Shown: one piece after another, positions 9,188 to 17,357 of the stretch | Layout of the letters: every line of letters begins with the position of its first letter | Position numbering within the stretch: position 1 is the first letter of the stretch | NCBI RefSeq assembly: GCF_000025265.1 | Contig: NC_013739.1 | Span: forward strand, 4,946,001-5,010,000 | From: Conexibacter woesei DSM 14684 | Lineage (GTDB): Bacteria; Actinomycetota; Thermoleophilia; Solirubrobacterales; Solirubrobacteraceae | Length of the DNA stretch: 64,000 bases | Reading direction: 5' to 3' | Notes under the pieces: model-generated | The model's input: the letters and a program-made list of their open reading frames with translations, nothing else | Databases searched by the model: none | What the model was told of the DNA's origin: nothing | Position numbers and translations under genes: made by a program

Positions 9188-10663
9188 CTAGTGGCTGGTC
9201 GGAAGGGCGACGCCGGCAGCGAGATGCGGCGCCAGCGAGCGCACCGCGCCGTCGCCGTGCGCGCCGTCGCCGTCGGCATCGGCGGCGAGCGCATGCTCCA
9301 GCGCCGCGAGGTGGCCGGTGGCGCGCTCACGCGGGTAGGGGCCCGCCAGCTCGCGCGAGACCTGGAACGCCCAGTCGCTCGCCTGCAGCGCCAGCAGCTC
9401 GCGCTGCGCGCGCGGCGACGGGCGGCGCCGGCCGCCGAGCGTCCGCAGCTCCGCCGCGCGCGCCTGCCAGGCGAGGTCGGCGACCTGCGGCCCGTCCCAC
9501 GTCGAGAGGTCACGCGGCGTTCCCCACGTCGTCGTCGGCAGCTCGCCGCGCCCGCCGCCGACGACGCCGGCGAGCGGGACCGGCGCGTGGCGCGCCAGCG
9601 CGTCGTCGAGCGTGGCGAGCGCGAGCCCCTGGCGCCCGGCCTCGTCGATCACGGCGCGCATCCAATCGATCCCCTCGTACCACCAGTGGCCGAGCAGCTC
9701 GGTGTCGATCGCGCAGACCGCCAGCGCGGGGCGTCCGAGCGCGGCGGAGCCGGCGTCGAGCCGCGCGATCGTGCGTCTGACGAAGTCGGCCGCGTCGGCG
9801 CGCGCCTGCGCGCGGGCGGCCTCGACGTCGTACGTCTCCCCCGCGTTGCTCCAGACGCGGTGGTGGTGGACGGTGAACGCGTGGTAGTCACGGTAGAGCG
9901 GGTGCGCGGGGTAGCCGCCGTCGCTCCACACCAGCTCGATCGTCGCGCGGTCGATCGGCACCAGCAGCGGGCCGTCAGCGCTCTGCAGCGGCGCGAGCTG
10001 CTGCGCGGCGCCGCGACCGAGCACGTCGGTCAGGTCGACGCAGACGGCGTGCACGCCGGCCTCCTCCAGCAGCGGGTCCAACCACGGCGCGTGCGCGCAC
10101 TCCGGCAGCCAGAAGCCGCCGCGCCACTCGCGCCCGTCGCGGTCGAAGCGCGCGCGGTGCCCGGCGATCCCGGTCTCCAGCTGGAGCCGCACGCCGGCGT
10201 CGGTCGCCAGCAGCGGCAGCACCGCGTGGGTCGCCGACGACGTCCACGCGGCGTGCGCGGCGAACGCCTCCAGCAGCTCCCCGTCGCGCATCTGCTCGAC
10301 GCGCGCAAGCGCCCGCTCGTAGTCGCCGGCGGCGCGCTCCAGCTCCTGCGCCCATGCCTCCCTGCCGCCCTCGCGGCAGCCCGCGACGTCGATCCGATGC
10401 GTCTCGCGGCGGACGTCGCGCAGGAACGCGGCGAAGCGCTCGACCAGGCCCGGCGCCGCGAGCTGGTCGGCCAGCACCGGCGTCAGCGACAGCGTCACCG
10501 GCGCCCCTTCGTCGAGCACGTCGAGCAGCGGCAGGTAGCACGTCGCGATCGCCTCCCACAGCCACTCCTCGCCGAACGGCCACGTCCCGTAGCCCTCGAC
10601 GTACGGCATGTGCGTGTGCAGGACGAACGCCAGCTCGCCGCGCTCGGCGGCCGCGCCCGTCAT
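9188..10663 (-). CDS. GH57 1,4-alpha-glucan branching enzyme (DUF1957)
   Basis: A 491-residue GH57 protein, the usual length for the DUF1957 branching enzymes. LAFVLHTHMPYV opens the catalytic barrel. FWLPEC holds the predicted nucleophile Glu188 and AIDTELLGHWWYEG holds the predicted acid/base Asp320. The C-terminal helical domain has a tryptophan-containing region near WAFQVSRELAGPY. It should transfer alpha-1,4 chains to make alpha-1,6 branches. The ATG overlaps the upstream methyltransferase stop (ATGA), so translation is probably coupled. No GlgB or GlgA of the classic glycogen route is in the window. Confidence 0.93.
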   Translation of the reverse strand: MTGAAAERGELAFVLHTHMPYVEGYGTWPFGEEWLWEAIATCYLPLLDVLDEGAPVTLSLTPVLADQLAAPGLVERFAAFLRDVRRETHRIDVAGCREGGREAWAQELERAAGDYERALARVEQMRDGELLEAFAAHAAWTSSATHAVLPLLATDAGVRLQLETGIAGHRARFDRDGREWRGGFWLPECAHAPWLDPLLEEAGVHAVCVDLTDVLGRGAAQQLAPLQSADGPLLVPIDRATIELVWSDGGYPAHPLYRDYHAFTVHHHRVWSNAGETYDVEAARAQARADAADFVRRTIARLDAGSAALGRPALAVCAIDTELLGHWWYEGIDWMRAVIDEAGRQGLALATLDDALARHAPVPLAGVVGGGRGELPTTTWGTPRDLSTWDGPQVADLAWQARAAELRTLGGRRRPSPRAQRELLALQASDWAFQVSRELAGPYPRERATGHLAALEHALAADADGDGAHGDGAVRSLAPHLAAGVALPTSH

Positions 10664-11433
10664 GTACGGCAGACCGCGACGAAGTCGAGCGCGCCGGCGA
10701 GCTGCGCGTCGCCGCCCTCGCGCAGCGCGAAGTCGCTCGCCGCGATCGCGGGCGTGAAGCGGTCGTAGAACGCTCTCGTGATCCCGAGCCGCCTGTGGAG
10801 TGCGTCCCAGCCGGCCTTTCTGATCGCCAGCTCGTGGACGCGCAGCTTGCGCGCGTGGAAGAGGCCGTGCAGCTCGACCTGCGGGAAGTGCGCCGTGCAG
10901 AGCGCGCGGAACTCCTCGGCGCGGTACTCCTTGACGTGCCACGGGTTGTCGGACTTCTCCGCGCCCGCGGGCGCGAGCGTCAGCAGGTTCGGCGTCGACA
11001 CGTAGGCGACGCCGCCGGGCGCCAGCATCGACTTGAAGTGCTCGAGGATCTCGCCGGGGTTCTGGACGTGCTCGATCGTCTGCAGGAAGACGACCGCGTC
11101 GCACTCCTCCGAGAACGTCTCGACGAGATCTCGCGCGAAGCGCAGGTGGGGCCGCACGTAGCGCAGCCGCGCGTGCTCGTGCGCCTCCGGGTTCGCGTCG
11201 ACGCCGACGACGGAGAGCGCCGCGCGCGACAGCACCTCGGAGCCGTAGCCCTCGCCGCACGCCATGTCGACGGCCCGCTTTCCCGCGACGCGCGCGCCGA
11301 TCCACTCGTACACCGCGAGGTGGCGGCGGTACCAGTAGTTCTCCTCCGGCACGTCGGGCAGCGTCCGCTCGCCCGTGAGCTCCAGGGGCGGCACGCCCTC
11401 GGGCTGGTTCGACTGAACGTATGCGGTCTCCAT
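10660..11433 (-). CDS. SAM-dependent methyltransferase (first gene of the glucan cluster)
   Basis: A 257-residue class I methyltransferase. The SAM-binding motif I is in AVDMACGEGYGSEVL, followed by VVGVDANPEAHEHAR, the post-I acidic residue in VFLQTIEHVQNP, and APGGVAYVSTPN. The N-terminal LELTGERTLPD and YWYRRHLAVYEW fit methyltransferases acting on sugars or polyketides. Because it is the first gene of an operon with the GH57 branching enzyme and GT4 transferase, it may methylate glucose units, as proposed for Rv3030 in mycobacteria. It starts 30 bases from a divergent methyltransferase, so the two share a short promoter region. Confidence 0.88.
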   Translation of the reverse strand: METAYVQSNQPEGVPPLELTGERTLPDVPEENYWYRRHLAVYEWIGARVAGKRAVDMACGEGYGSEVLSRAALSVVGVDANPEAHEHARLRYVRPHLRFARDLVETFSEECDAVVFLQTIEHVQNPGEILEHFKSMLAPGGVAYVSTPNLLTLAPAGAEKSDNPWHVKEYRAEEFRALCTAHFPQVELHGLFHARKLRVHELAIRKAGWDALHRRLGITRAFYDRFTPAIAASDFALREGGDAQLAGALDFVAVCRT

Positions 11434-11463
11434 GAGGATCGAAAGGGTAGAGTCCCGCGGCCT

Positions 11464-12396
11464 ATGGAGGCTCCAAGCACCGCCGAGGACATCCGCGTCG
11501 TCAACACGAAGTACCACGACGTCGCCGCCGACAGCTACGACGCGAAGTGGGGCATCGACTTCGGCGAGCCGGGCCAGCAGCAGGTGCTGATGAAGCTCCG
11601 CAAGGTGCTCGGATCGCAGATCGACGGCGGCTTCGACCGCTCGCTCGAGATCGGCTCCGGGACCGGCTACTTCTCGCTCAACCTGCTGCAGGCGGGCGTG
11701 ATCTCCGAGGCGACCTGCACCGACATCTCGCCCGGCATGCTCGCGACCCTGCGCGGCAACGCCGAGCGGCTCGGCCTCGACGTCGAGACGGTCGCGACCG
11801 GCGCCGAGGACCTGCCGTTCGAGGACGAGTCGTTCGACCTCGTGCTCGGCCACGCGGTGCTCCACCACCTGCCCGACCTGGAGCGCGCGTTCGGCGAGTT
11901 CCACCGCGTCCTGCGGCCCGGCGGCACGGTCGTCTTCGCGGGCGAGCCGTCGCGCTACGGCGACCGCCTCGCGCAGGTCCCCAAGCGCGGCGCCGCCGCG
12001 GTCGCGCCGCTGTGGCGGCGTGCGCTGCGCGCCCGTCCGGCGGGCGCCGCCGGCAACGGCCACGGCGGCTCCAACGGCCACCACGAGGACCACGCGTTGG
12101 AGCGCTACGTCGACATCCACGCGTTCGCGCCCGGCGACCTCGCCGACTGCGCCCGCGCGGCCGGTTTCGCCGACGTCAACGTCCGCGGCGAGGAGCTGAC
12201 GGCGAACTGGTTCGGCTGGACCAACCGCGTGCTGGAGGCGACCGCCGAGCCCGAGGACGTCCCGTGGGGCTGGCGCCAGTACGCCTACCGCGGCTACCTC
12301 GCGTTCCAGAAGCTCGACGAGAAGCTGCTCGAAGGCCGCCTGCCGGCCGCGATCTTCTACAACCTGCTCGTCTCCGCGCGCAAGCCCGCCGGCTGA
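11464..12396 (+). CDS. SAM-dependent methyltransferase, UbiE-like
   Basis: A 310-residue methyltransferase_11 protein. Motif I is LEIGSGTGYFSLNL, followed by CTDISPGMLATLRGNA, FDLVLGHAVLHHLPDLE and LRPGGTVVFAGEPS. The C-terminal third contains a glycine/histidine-rich insert (GNGHGGSNGHHEDH) and then a conserved aromatic region (ANWFGWTNRVLE, WGWRQYAYRGYLAF) that I do not recognise. It is transcribed away from the glucan cluster, with TAGAGT 10 bases before the ATG. Substrate unknown; its position suggests the same polysaccharide or a lipid part of it. Its 3' end overlaps the convergent FAD oxidoreductase by 40 bases. Confidence 0.85.
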   Translation: MEAPSTAEDIRVVNTKYHDVAADSYDAKWGIDFGEPGQQQVLMKLRKVLGSQIDGGFDRSLEIGSGTGYFSLNLLQAGVISEATCTDISPGMLATLRGNAERLGLDVETVATGAEDLPFEDESFDLVLGHAVLHHLPDLERAFGEFHRVLRPGGTVVFAGEPSRYGDRLAQVPKRGAAAVAPLWRRALRARPAGAAGNGHGGSNGHHEDHALERYVDIHAFAPGDLADCARAAGFADVNVRGEELTANWFGWTNRVLEATAEPEDVPWGWRQYAYRGYLAFQKLDEKLLEGRLPAAIFYNLLVSARKPAG

Positions 12397-13595
12397 GCGG
12401 CCGCGCCGGGCGCCGCCGCTCCTGGAGCCGCCGAGCCGGGCGCGTGCCCGGCCCACGCGAGCGCTCCGCGTGCCGCCTCCAACGCGCTCGTCGCCGCCGG
12501 ATCGCTCAACAGCCCCGGCGCGGCAACGGCGTCGCCGGCGAGGAAGATCCCACCGCCACGGTCGATCGCGGGACGGTCGCGCCACGTCGTGCCGGGCGGG
12601 TCGAGCGCGCCGCTGCGCGCGACGAGCGTCATCCGGCGCCGGAACGTGACGCGCTCGCGCCAGCCGCTGCCGAGGCCCGTGTCGAGCAGCGCCTCCAGCC
12701 GCCGCTCCGCGTCGTCGGCAGACTCGCCGGGACGCAGCGGCAGCTGCGCCTGCACCAGCTCCTCGCCGTCGGGCGCCAGCGTCGGGTCCGGCGCGGTGAA
12801 GCGCTCGATCCAGCCCGCCTCGTCGAGGTCCCAGACGACGAACGGCTCGCCGCGACGGCGTCGCAGGCCGAGGTCGAGTGCGACGGTCGCGCCGGAGGGC
12901 CAGTGGAGCGTCTCGTCGCCGAGCAGTCTGCGCGCGTCTGGCAGCTCGGTCGCGACGATCGCCGGTCCCGGCGGCAATTCGTGCACCGCGGTGCCCGTCT
13001 CGATTCGCACACCGCGTTCGCGCGCGCCGGCATCGAGCGCTGCGATCAGGCTGCTCCAGCCGCCGGTGACGTAGCGCGCCTTCAGCGTCGGATTCACGAA
13101 CGCCTGCCGCCAGCGCGCCCAGACGAACGCGGCGGACAGCTCGCCGGGATCGTGGTGGAAGCAGTAGACGCCGGCTGAGCGCGCGAGCAGCTGGGCGCCG
13201 CGCTCGCCGACGCGCCCGCTCGCCCAGCTGCGGAAGTCGAGATCGTGGGGCGCCTCGCGCACCCGCCAGAGCCGTGCGACTGCGCTCGCGAGCGCGGTCG
13301 GCGGCAGCCTCCGTGCGGCGCCGCCGACGCGGAAGCGGACGCCGCCGAGCGGCGGTCTCGCGAGCGGCGGCAGCAGGCCGCGCTCCTTCAGCCACGGGAA
13401 CAGCGTGCCGTTGGCGTAGAGCACGTGCGGGCCGAAGTTCGCGCGGTAGGGGCCGTCGGTGCTGCGCCCGCGCCCGCCGAGTGCGGCGTGCCGCTCCAGC
13501 AGCCGCACGCTCGCGCCCTGCTCGGCGCACGCGATGCTCGCGACGAGACCCGTCACCCCTCCGCCGACGACGGTGATCTCGCTCGTATCAGCCAT
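12357..13595 (-). CDS. FAD-dependent oxidoreductase, phytoene dehydrogenase-like
   Basis: A 412-residue flavoprotein. The dinucleotide-binding motif ITVVGGGVTGLVASIACAE is followed by LLERHAALGGRGRS, the usual opening of amine oxidase/CrtI-type enzymes. A C-terminal FAD motif is seen in GGGIFLAGDAVAAPGLLSDPA. The start ATG at 13595 has a strong GGAGGGG upstream. The C terminus (about 30 residues, PGSAAPGAAAPGAAA) is a low-complexity tail. Substrate unknown. It is divergent from the MocR regulator with only 52 bases between starts, so it is the likely regulatory target of that protein. Confidence 0.85.
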   Translation of the reverse strand: MADTSEITVVGGGVTGLVASIACAEQGASVRLLERHAALGGRGRSTDGPYRANFGPHVLYANGTLFPWLKERGLLPPLARPPLGGVRFRVGGAARRLPPTALASAVARLWRVREAPHDLDFRSWASGRVGERGAQLLARSAGVYCFHHDPGELSAAFVWARWRQAFVNPTLKARYVTGGWSSLIAALDAGARERGVRIETGTAVHELPPGPAIVATELPDARRLLGDETLHWPSGATVALDLGLRRRRGEPFVVWDLDEAGWIERFTAPDPTLAPDGEELVQAQLPLRPGESADDAERRLEALLDTGLGSGWRERVTFRRRMTLVARSGALDPPGTTWRDRPAIDRGGGIFLAGDAVAAPGLLSDPAATSALEAARGALAWAGHAPGSAAPGAAAPGAAAQPAGLRAETSRL

Positions 13596-13612
13596 GCCTG
13601 TCCCCTCCGGAT

Positions 13613-13672
13613 AGTGGTCTGATCGACGTGCCGCTACGGTACGGCTGATGCGGACCGTTCGACAGGACCACT
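13613..13672. promoter_or_regulatory. Possible MocR operator pair AGTGGTC...GACCACT
   Basis: AGTGGTC at 13613-13619 and its exact reverse complement GACCACT at 13666-13672 flank the start of the MocR gene; the first arm continues as TGATC. Similar AGTGG(T/A)C elements are known for PdxR/MocR regulators. The second arm lies inside the first codons if ATG 13648 is right, or in a leader if the gene starts later. Confidence 0.4.
13635..13640 (+). promoter_or_regulatory. TACGGT box, likely -10 of the MocR gene
   Basis: TACGGT stands exactly 7 bases before ATG 13648 and no Shine-Dalgarno is present. This is the arrangement expected for a leaderless transcript. Confidence 0.45.
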
Positions 13673-15093
13673 CTGCTGCCGATGAACCGGACCAAGGCGG
13701 CCGGGCGATCGAGCTGCTGGTGACGCTCGACCGCTCCGGCGGCACCGTCGAGCCGCTGCACGCGCAGATCGAGCGGCAGCTCCGCGAAGGGGTCCGCGGC
13801 GGGCGCCTCGCGCCCGGGACGCGGCTGCCGGCGACGCGTGAGCTGGCGCAGCAGCTGCGCGTCTCGCGCGGCGTCGTCGTCGAGGCGTACGCGCAGCTGA
13901 CCGCCGAGGGCTACCTCGCAACGCGACGCGGCGCCGGCACCGTCGTCGCCGAGGCGCTGCGCCGCGTCGCGCCGCCGCGGCCGGCGCCGCTGCCGCGCAC
14001 CGTTCCGGAGGACTTCCATCCCGGCATGCCGGATCTCGCCGGTTTCCCGCGCGCCGCCTGGATGCGCTCGCTGCGCGCCGGCGCCCGTGACGCGCCGGAC
14101 GCCGCCCTCGGCTACGTCGACCCGGCCGGCGCGACGGTCCTGCGGGCCGCGCTCGCGCGTTACCTCGGCCGCGCGCGCGGGGTCGCCGCCGACCCCGAGC
14201 AGCTGCTCGTGACGAGTGGCCTGCAGCAGGGCGTCGCGCTGCTCGGGCGCGTGCTGCGGCGCCGCGGGGTCCGCCGCGTGGCGGTCGAGGACCCCGGCTT
14301 CCTGGTCCACCGCGCGGTGTTGTCGAACTGCGGCCTGGAGCCGGTCCCCGTGCCGGTCGACGAACATGGGCTGCGGACCGACGCGCTCGCCGGCGTCGCG
14401 GCCGGCGCCGTGCTCGTCACCCCCGCGCACCAGGCGCCGCTCGGCAGCGTGCTCGCGCCCTCGCGGCGCGCCGCGCTGCTGGCCTGGGCGGAGCGCAACG
14501 ACGCGTTCGTGATCGAGGACGACTACGACGCCGAGTACCGCTACGACCGCGAGCCGGTCGGCGCGCTGCAAGGGCTCGCGCCGGAGCGCGTCGCGTACGC
14601 CGGCTGCGCCAGCAAGGTGCTCGTGCCGGGCCTGCGGCTCGGTTGGCTGGCGCTGCCGCGGACGCTGTACGACGCGGTGCGGACGGAGAAGACGCTCGAC
14701 GACCTCGGCACGCCGGTGCTCGACCAGCTCGCGCTCGCCGACTTCGTCGAGCGCGGCGAGCTGGACCGCCACCTGCGGCGCATGCGCCCGCGCTACCGCG
14801 CGCGCCGCGACGCGCTCGTCGCGGCGCTCGCCGAGCACCTGCCGGAGTGGCGGGTCGACGGCGTCGCGGCCGGGCTGCACACGGTCGCGCTGCTGCCGGA
14901 GGACGCCGACGAAGCGGCGCTGCTCGCGCACGCCAAGCGCCACGACATGATCCTGCACGGCCTCTCCTGGTACCGCGTGACGCCTGGCCCGCCCGGGCTC
15001 GTACTCGGCTATGGCGCGCTCGCCGAGCCGGCGCTGACGCACGCGGTGCATCGGCTGGCGGCCGTCTACGACTCGCTGCCCGCCGCCCGGTAG
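13648..15093 (+). CDS. MocR/PdxR-family regulator (GntR helix-turn-helix plus aminotransferase domain)
   Basis: A 481-residue fusion of a GntR-type winged helix (about residues 30-100, PLHAQIERQLREGV to GYLATRRGAGTVV) and a fold-type I aminotransferase domain. The PLP lysine is predicted at residue 323 in GCASKVLVPGLRLGW, and the PLP-binding DDYDAEYRYDRE precedes it. MocR proteins use PLP or its adducts as effector rather than acting as aminotransferases. Known members control vitamin B6, GABA or taurine genes. The FAD oxidoreductase diverges from the same short region. The first 20 residues are not typical, and GTG 13720 is a less likely alternative start. Confidence 0.92.
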   Translation: MRTVRQDHSAADEPDQGGRAIELLVTLDRSGGTVEPLHAQIERQLREGVRGGRLAPGTRLPATRELAQQLRVSRGVVVEAYAQLTAEGYLATRRGAGTVVAEALRRVAPPRPAPLPRTVPEDFHPGMPDLAGFPRAAWMRSLRAGARDAPDAALGYVDPAGATVLRAALARYLGRARGVAADPEQLLVTSGLQQGVALLGRVLRRRGVRRVAVEDPGFLVHRAVLSNCGLEPVPVPVDEHGLRTDALAGVAAGAVLVTPAHQAPLGSVLAPSRRAALLAWAERNDAFVIEDDYDAEYRYDREPVGALQGLAPERVAYAGCASKVLVPGLRLGWLALPRTLYDAVRTEKTLDDLGTPVLDQLALADFVERGELDRHLRRMRPRYRARRDALVAALAEHLPEWRVDGVAAGLHTVALLPEDADEAALLAHAKRHDMILHGLSWYRVTPGPPGLVLGYGALAEPALTHAVHRLAAVYDSLPAAR

Positions 15094-16496
15094 CGCTCCA
15101 GCGCGCGCCGGCGCTCGTGCGCGTGGTCGACGATCGGCGCCGGGTAGTCGGCGCCGATGCGGCAGCCGGCGGCGCGTTGCTGCTGCTCGCTCATCAGCCA
15201 CGGCTCAGTCAGCAGCGCGTCGGGCACGCGCGCCAGCTCGGGCACCCAGCGGCGCACGTAGGCGCCGTCGGGGTCGTGGCGGCGCTGCTGCAGCGCCGGG
15301 TTGAGGATCCGCCGGAACGCCGGAGCCGGGTCGACGCCGACCGACGCGATCCACTGCCAGTTGCCGTTGTTGGAGGCGACGTCGCCGTCGAGCAGCCAGC
15401 GCATGAACCACGCCTCCCCCGCGCGCCAGTCGAGCTGCAGGTCCTTCGTCAGGAACGAGCCGGTGACGAGCCGCGCGCGGTTGTGCATCCAGCCGCTCGC
15501 GCGCAGCTGACGCATGCCGGCGTCGACGAGCGGGAAGCCGGTGCGGCCGTCCTGCCACGCGGCCAGCAGCTCGTCGTCCCGCTCCCACCTGAGCGCGCGC
15601 ATCCGCTCCTGGTGCTCGCGCCGCACGTCCTCTGGGTGGTGCAGCAGCACGTGGGCGTAGAAGTCACGCCAGGCGAGCTGGCGGACGAACGCCTCCGCCC
15701 CTTCGCCGCCGCGGCGCACGGCGCGCTGCTCGCACTCACGCGCCGAGAGGCAGCCGTGGTGGAGGTACGGCGACAGCGCCGAGGTCCCGCCGGCGAGCCG
15801 GTCGTGGTCGCGCGCGTAGTCGCCGAGGTGGCCGTCGAGCCAGCGCTCGGCGGCGCGGCGAGCCGCCCGCTCGCCGGGTTCGACCGCGCGCGCAGTGGGG
15901 CTCAGCTCGTCGGTCAGGCCGAGCGCAGCGAGCGACGGGAGTGCGCCCCTGCGCAGCCCCGCCGGCAGCGGCGGCAGCACGGCCGGCGTGCGGTGGACGG
16001 TGCGGCGCTCCAGCTGTTGCCAGGCGCGGTGGAACGGCGTGAAGACCGTGTACGGCCCGCCGGCTCTCGTGCGCGGACGGCCGACGTCGGCGACGAAGTT
16101 GCCCGGCCCGGGGACCGCCGCGACCGCGGGCTGCGCCGCCGCCAGCGCCGAGCGCACACGGCGGTCGCGGGCGATCGCGTACGGCGTCGCGTCGCTCGCC
16201 CAGTGGACGGCGGCAGCCCCGATCTCGCGCGCCAGCGCCGGCAGCTCGCGCTCCGGCCTGCCCTCGCGCACGACCAGCCCGCTGCCACGCTCGCGCAGGT
16301 CCGCGTCCAGCTCCCGCAGGCAGTCGAGCATGAACGCCGTCCGCGCGCCCGACGCGAAGCGCCCGCGCACGATCGCCGGGTCGAGCACGAAGACGGGCAC
16401 GACGCGCGCGTGGGCGGCGAGCGCGCGCACGAGCGGCGGATGGTCGTGCAGGCGCAGGTCGCGGCGGAACCAGACGATCGCGGTCGAGTCGGTCAT
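15066..16496 (-). CDS. phr: Class I cryptochrome/DNA photolyase
   Basis: A 476-residue flavoprotein that repairs cyclobutane pyrimidine dimers with blue light. The N-terminal antenna domain starts IVWFRRDLRLHDHPPL. The C-terminal FAD domain has LAWRDFYAHVL, ASGWMHNRARLVTGSFLTKD and the signature LDGDVASNNGNWQWIASVG, followed by FRRILNPALQ. These match class I CPD photolyases, with the DNA- and FAD-contacting tryptophans present. I chose ATG 16496; an upstream in-frame GTG at 16532 would add 12 unlike residues. The 3' end overlaps the convergent MocR gene by 28 bases. Confidence 0.93.
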   Translation of the reverse strand: MTDSTAIVWFRRDLRLHDHPPLVRALAAHARVVPVFVLDPAIVRGRFASGARTAFMLDCLRELDADLRERGSGLVVREGRPERELPALAREIGAAAVHWASDATPYAIARDRRVRSALAAAQPAVAAVPGPGNFVADVGRPRTRAGGPYTVFTPFHRAWQQLERRTVHRTPAVLPPLPAGLRRGALPSLAALGLTDELSPTARAVEPGERAARRAAERWLDGHLGDYARDHDRLAGGTSALSPYLHHGCLSARECEQRAVRRGGEGAEAFVRQLAWRDFYAHVLLHHPEDVRREHQERMRALRWERDDELLAAWQDGRTGFPLVDAGMRQLRASGWMHNRARLVTGSFLTKDLQLDWRAGEAWFMRWLLDGDVASNNGNWQWIASVGVDPAPAFRRILNPALQQRRHDPDGAYVRRWVPELARVPDALLTEPWLMSEQQQRAAGCRIGADYPAPIVDHAHERRRALERYRAAGSES

Positions 16497-16571
16497 CTCC
16501 GGTGGTACGGAGGCGCGCCTCGCCCGGCTCACGCGCGCGCAGGCGGCGTGCGGCGCCGCGCGCCGCCCCGC

Positions 16572-17357
16572 TCAGCGCACGAGCACCGGCGTGCCGGGCC
16601 CGGCACGCGCCGCCAGCCAGGTGACGACGGCGCTGTCCATCCGCACGCAGCCGTGCGAGGAGGCGCTGCCGAGCGGGTCGGCGAGCAGCGCGCCGGCGCG
16701 GCCGTGCAGCGCGACGCGCCCCCTGCCGCCGCCGTAGTCGAACAGCGTGTCGGAGTGCGCGGTCAGGTGCAGCGCGTACGGCCCCAGCTCGGAGCCGGCG
16801 GGCTGGCGCACGCGCTCGTAGACGGCGAACAGGCCGCGCGGCGTGACCGTCCCCGGCGCGCCGACGACGACGCGCCACGAGCGCACCTCGCGACCGTCGT
16901 GGAAGGCCGCGGCGCGGCGTGCGTCGACGTCGACCTCGACGCGCCAGCGGACCGGCGCGAGCCGCACCGCGTCCGCGTCGATCCAGCCGCTGCGGCCGTT
17001 CGGGCGCTCCGGCAGCGCGACCCGCAGCCACAGCCGCTCGCCGCCGTGCTCGCGCTCGCTGCCGCGCTCACGGTGGCTTTCCAGCACCAGCAGCCGCACG
17101 CTCCCGCCGTTCCACTTCGCGACGGGCAGAACGCGGCCGGTGCGGCGGCTCGACGCCGTCGGCGCCGCCCGCACCGCGACCGGCGCGACGACGCGCGCCG
17201 TCCACGCCCGTCGCGTGCTCGGCGCCGCCACGGCCGGCTCAGCCGCGCGCGCCGCCGGGTCCGCTCCGAGGGCGCTCCCCGGGTCCGCCGCGGCGGCGAG
17301 GCCGACCGCCGCCGCCGTCAGGACGACGGCGGCGGCTCGCCTGCTACCCCGTGACAC
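16572..17357 (-). CDS. L,D-transpeptidase (YkuD) with SH3-like domain
   Basis: A 261-residue exported protein that forms 3-3 cross-links in peptidoglycan or attaches proteins to it. It has a basic N terminus and a hydrophobic signal (AAAVVLTAAAVGLAAAADP), then an SH3-type region, then a YkuD domain with the catalytic motif SHGCVRMD, in which the cysteine is the nucleophile; an upstream histidine sits in VALHGRAG. The GTG start overlaps the end of the giant DUF11 gene by 14 bases, which points to translational coupling. That arrangement suggests it may serve the DUF11 protein, for example by anchoring it; this is inference. Confidence 0.92.
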   Translation of the reverse strand: MSRGSRRAAAVVLTAAAVGLAAAADPGSALGADPAARAAEPAVAAPSTRRAWTARVVAPVAVRAAPTASSRRTGRVLPVAKWNGGSVRLLVLESHRERGSEREHGGERLWLRVALPERPNGRSGWIDADAVRLAPVRWRVEVDVDARRAAAFHDGREVRSWRVVVGAPGTVTPRGLFAVYERVRQPAGSELGPYALHLTAHSDTLFDYGGGRGRVALHGRAGALLADPLGSASSHGCVRMDSAVVTWLAARAGPGTPVLVR

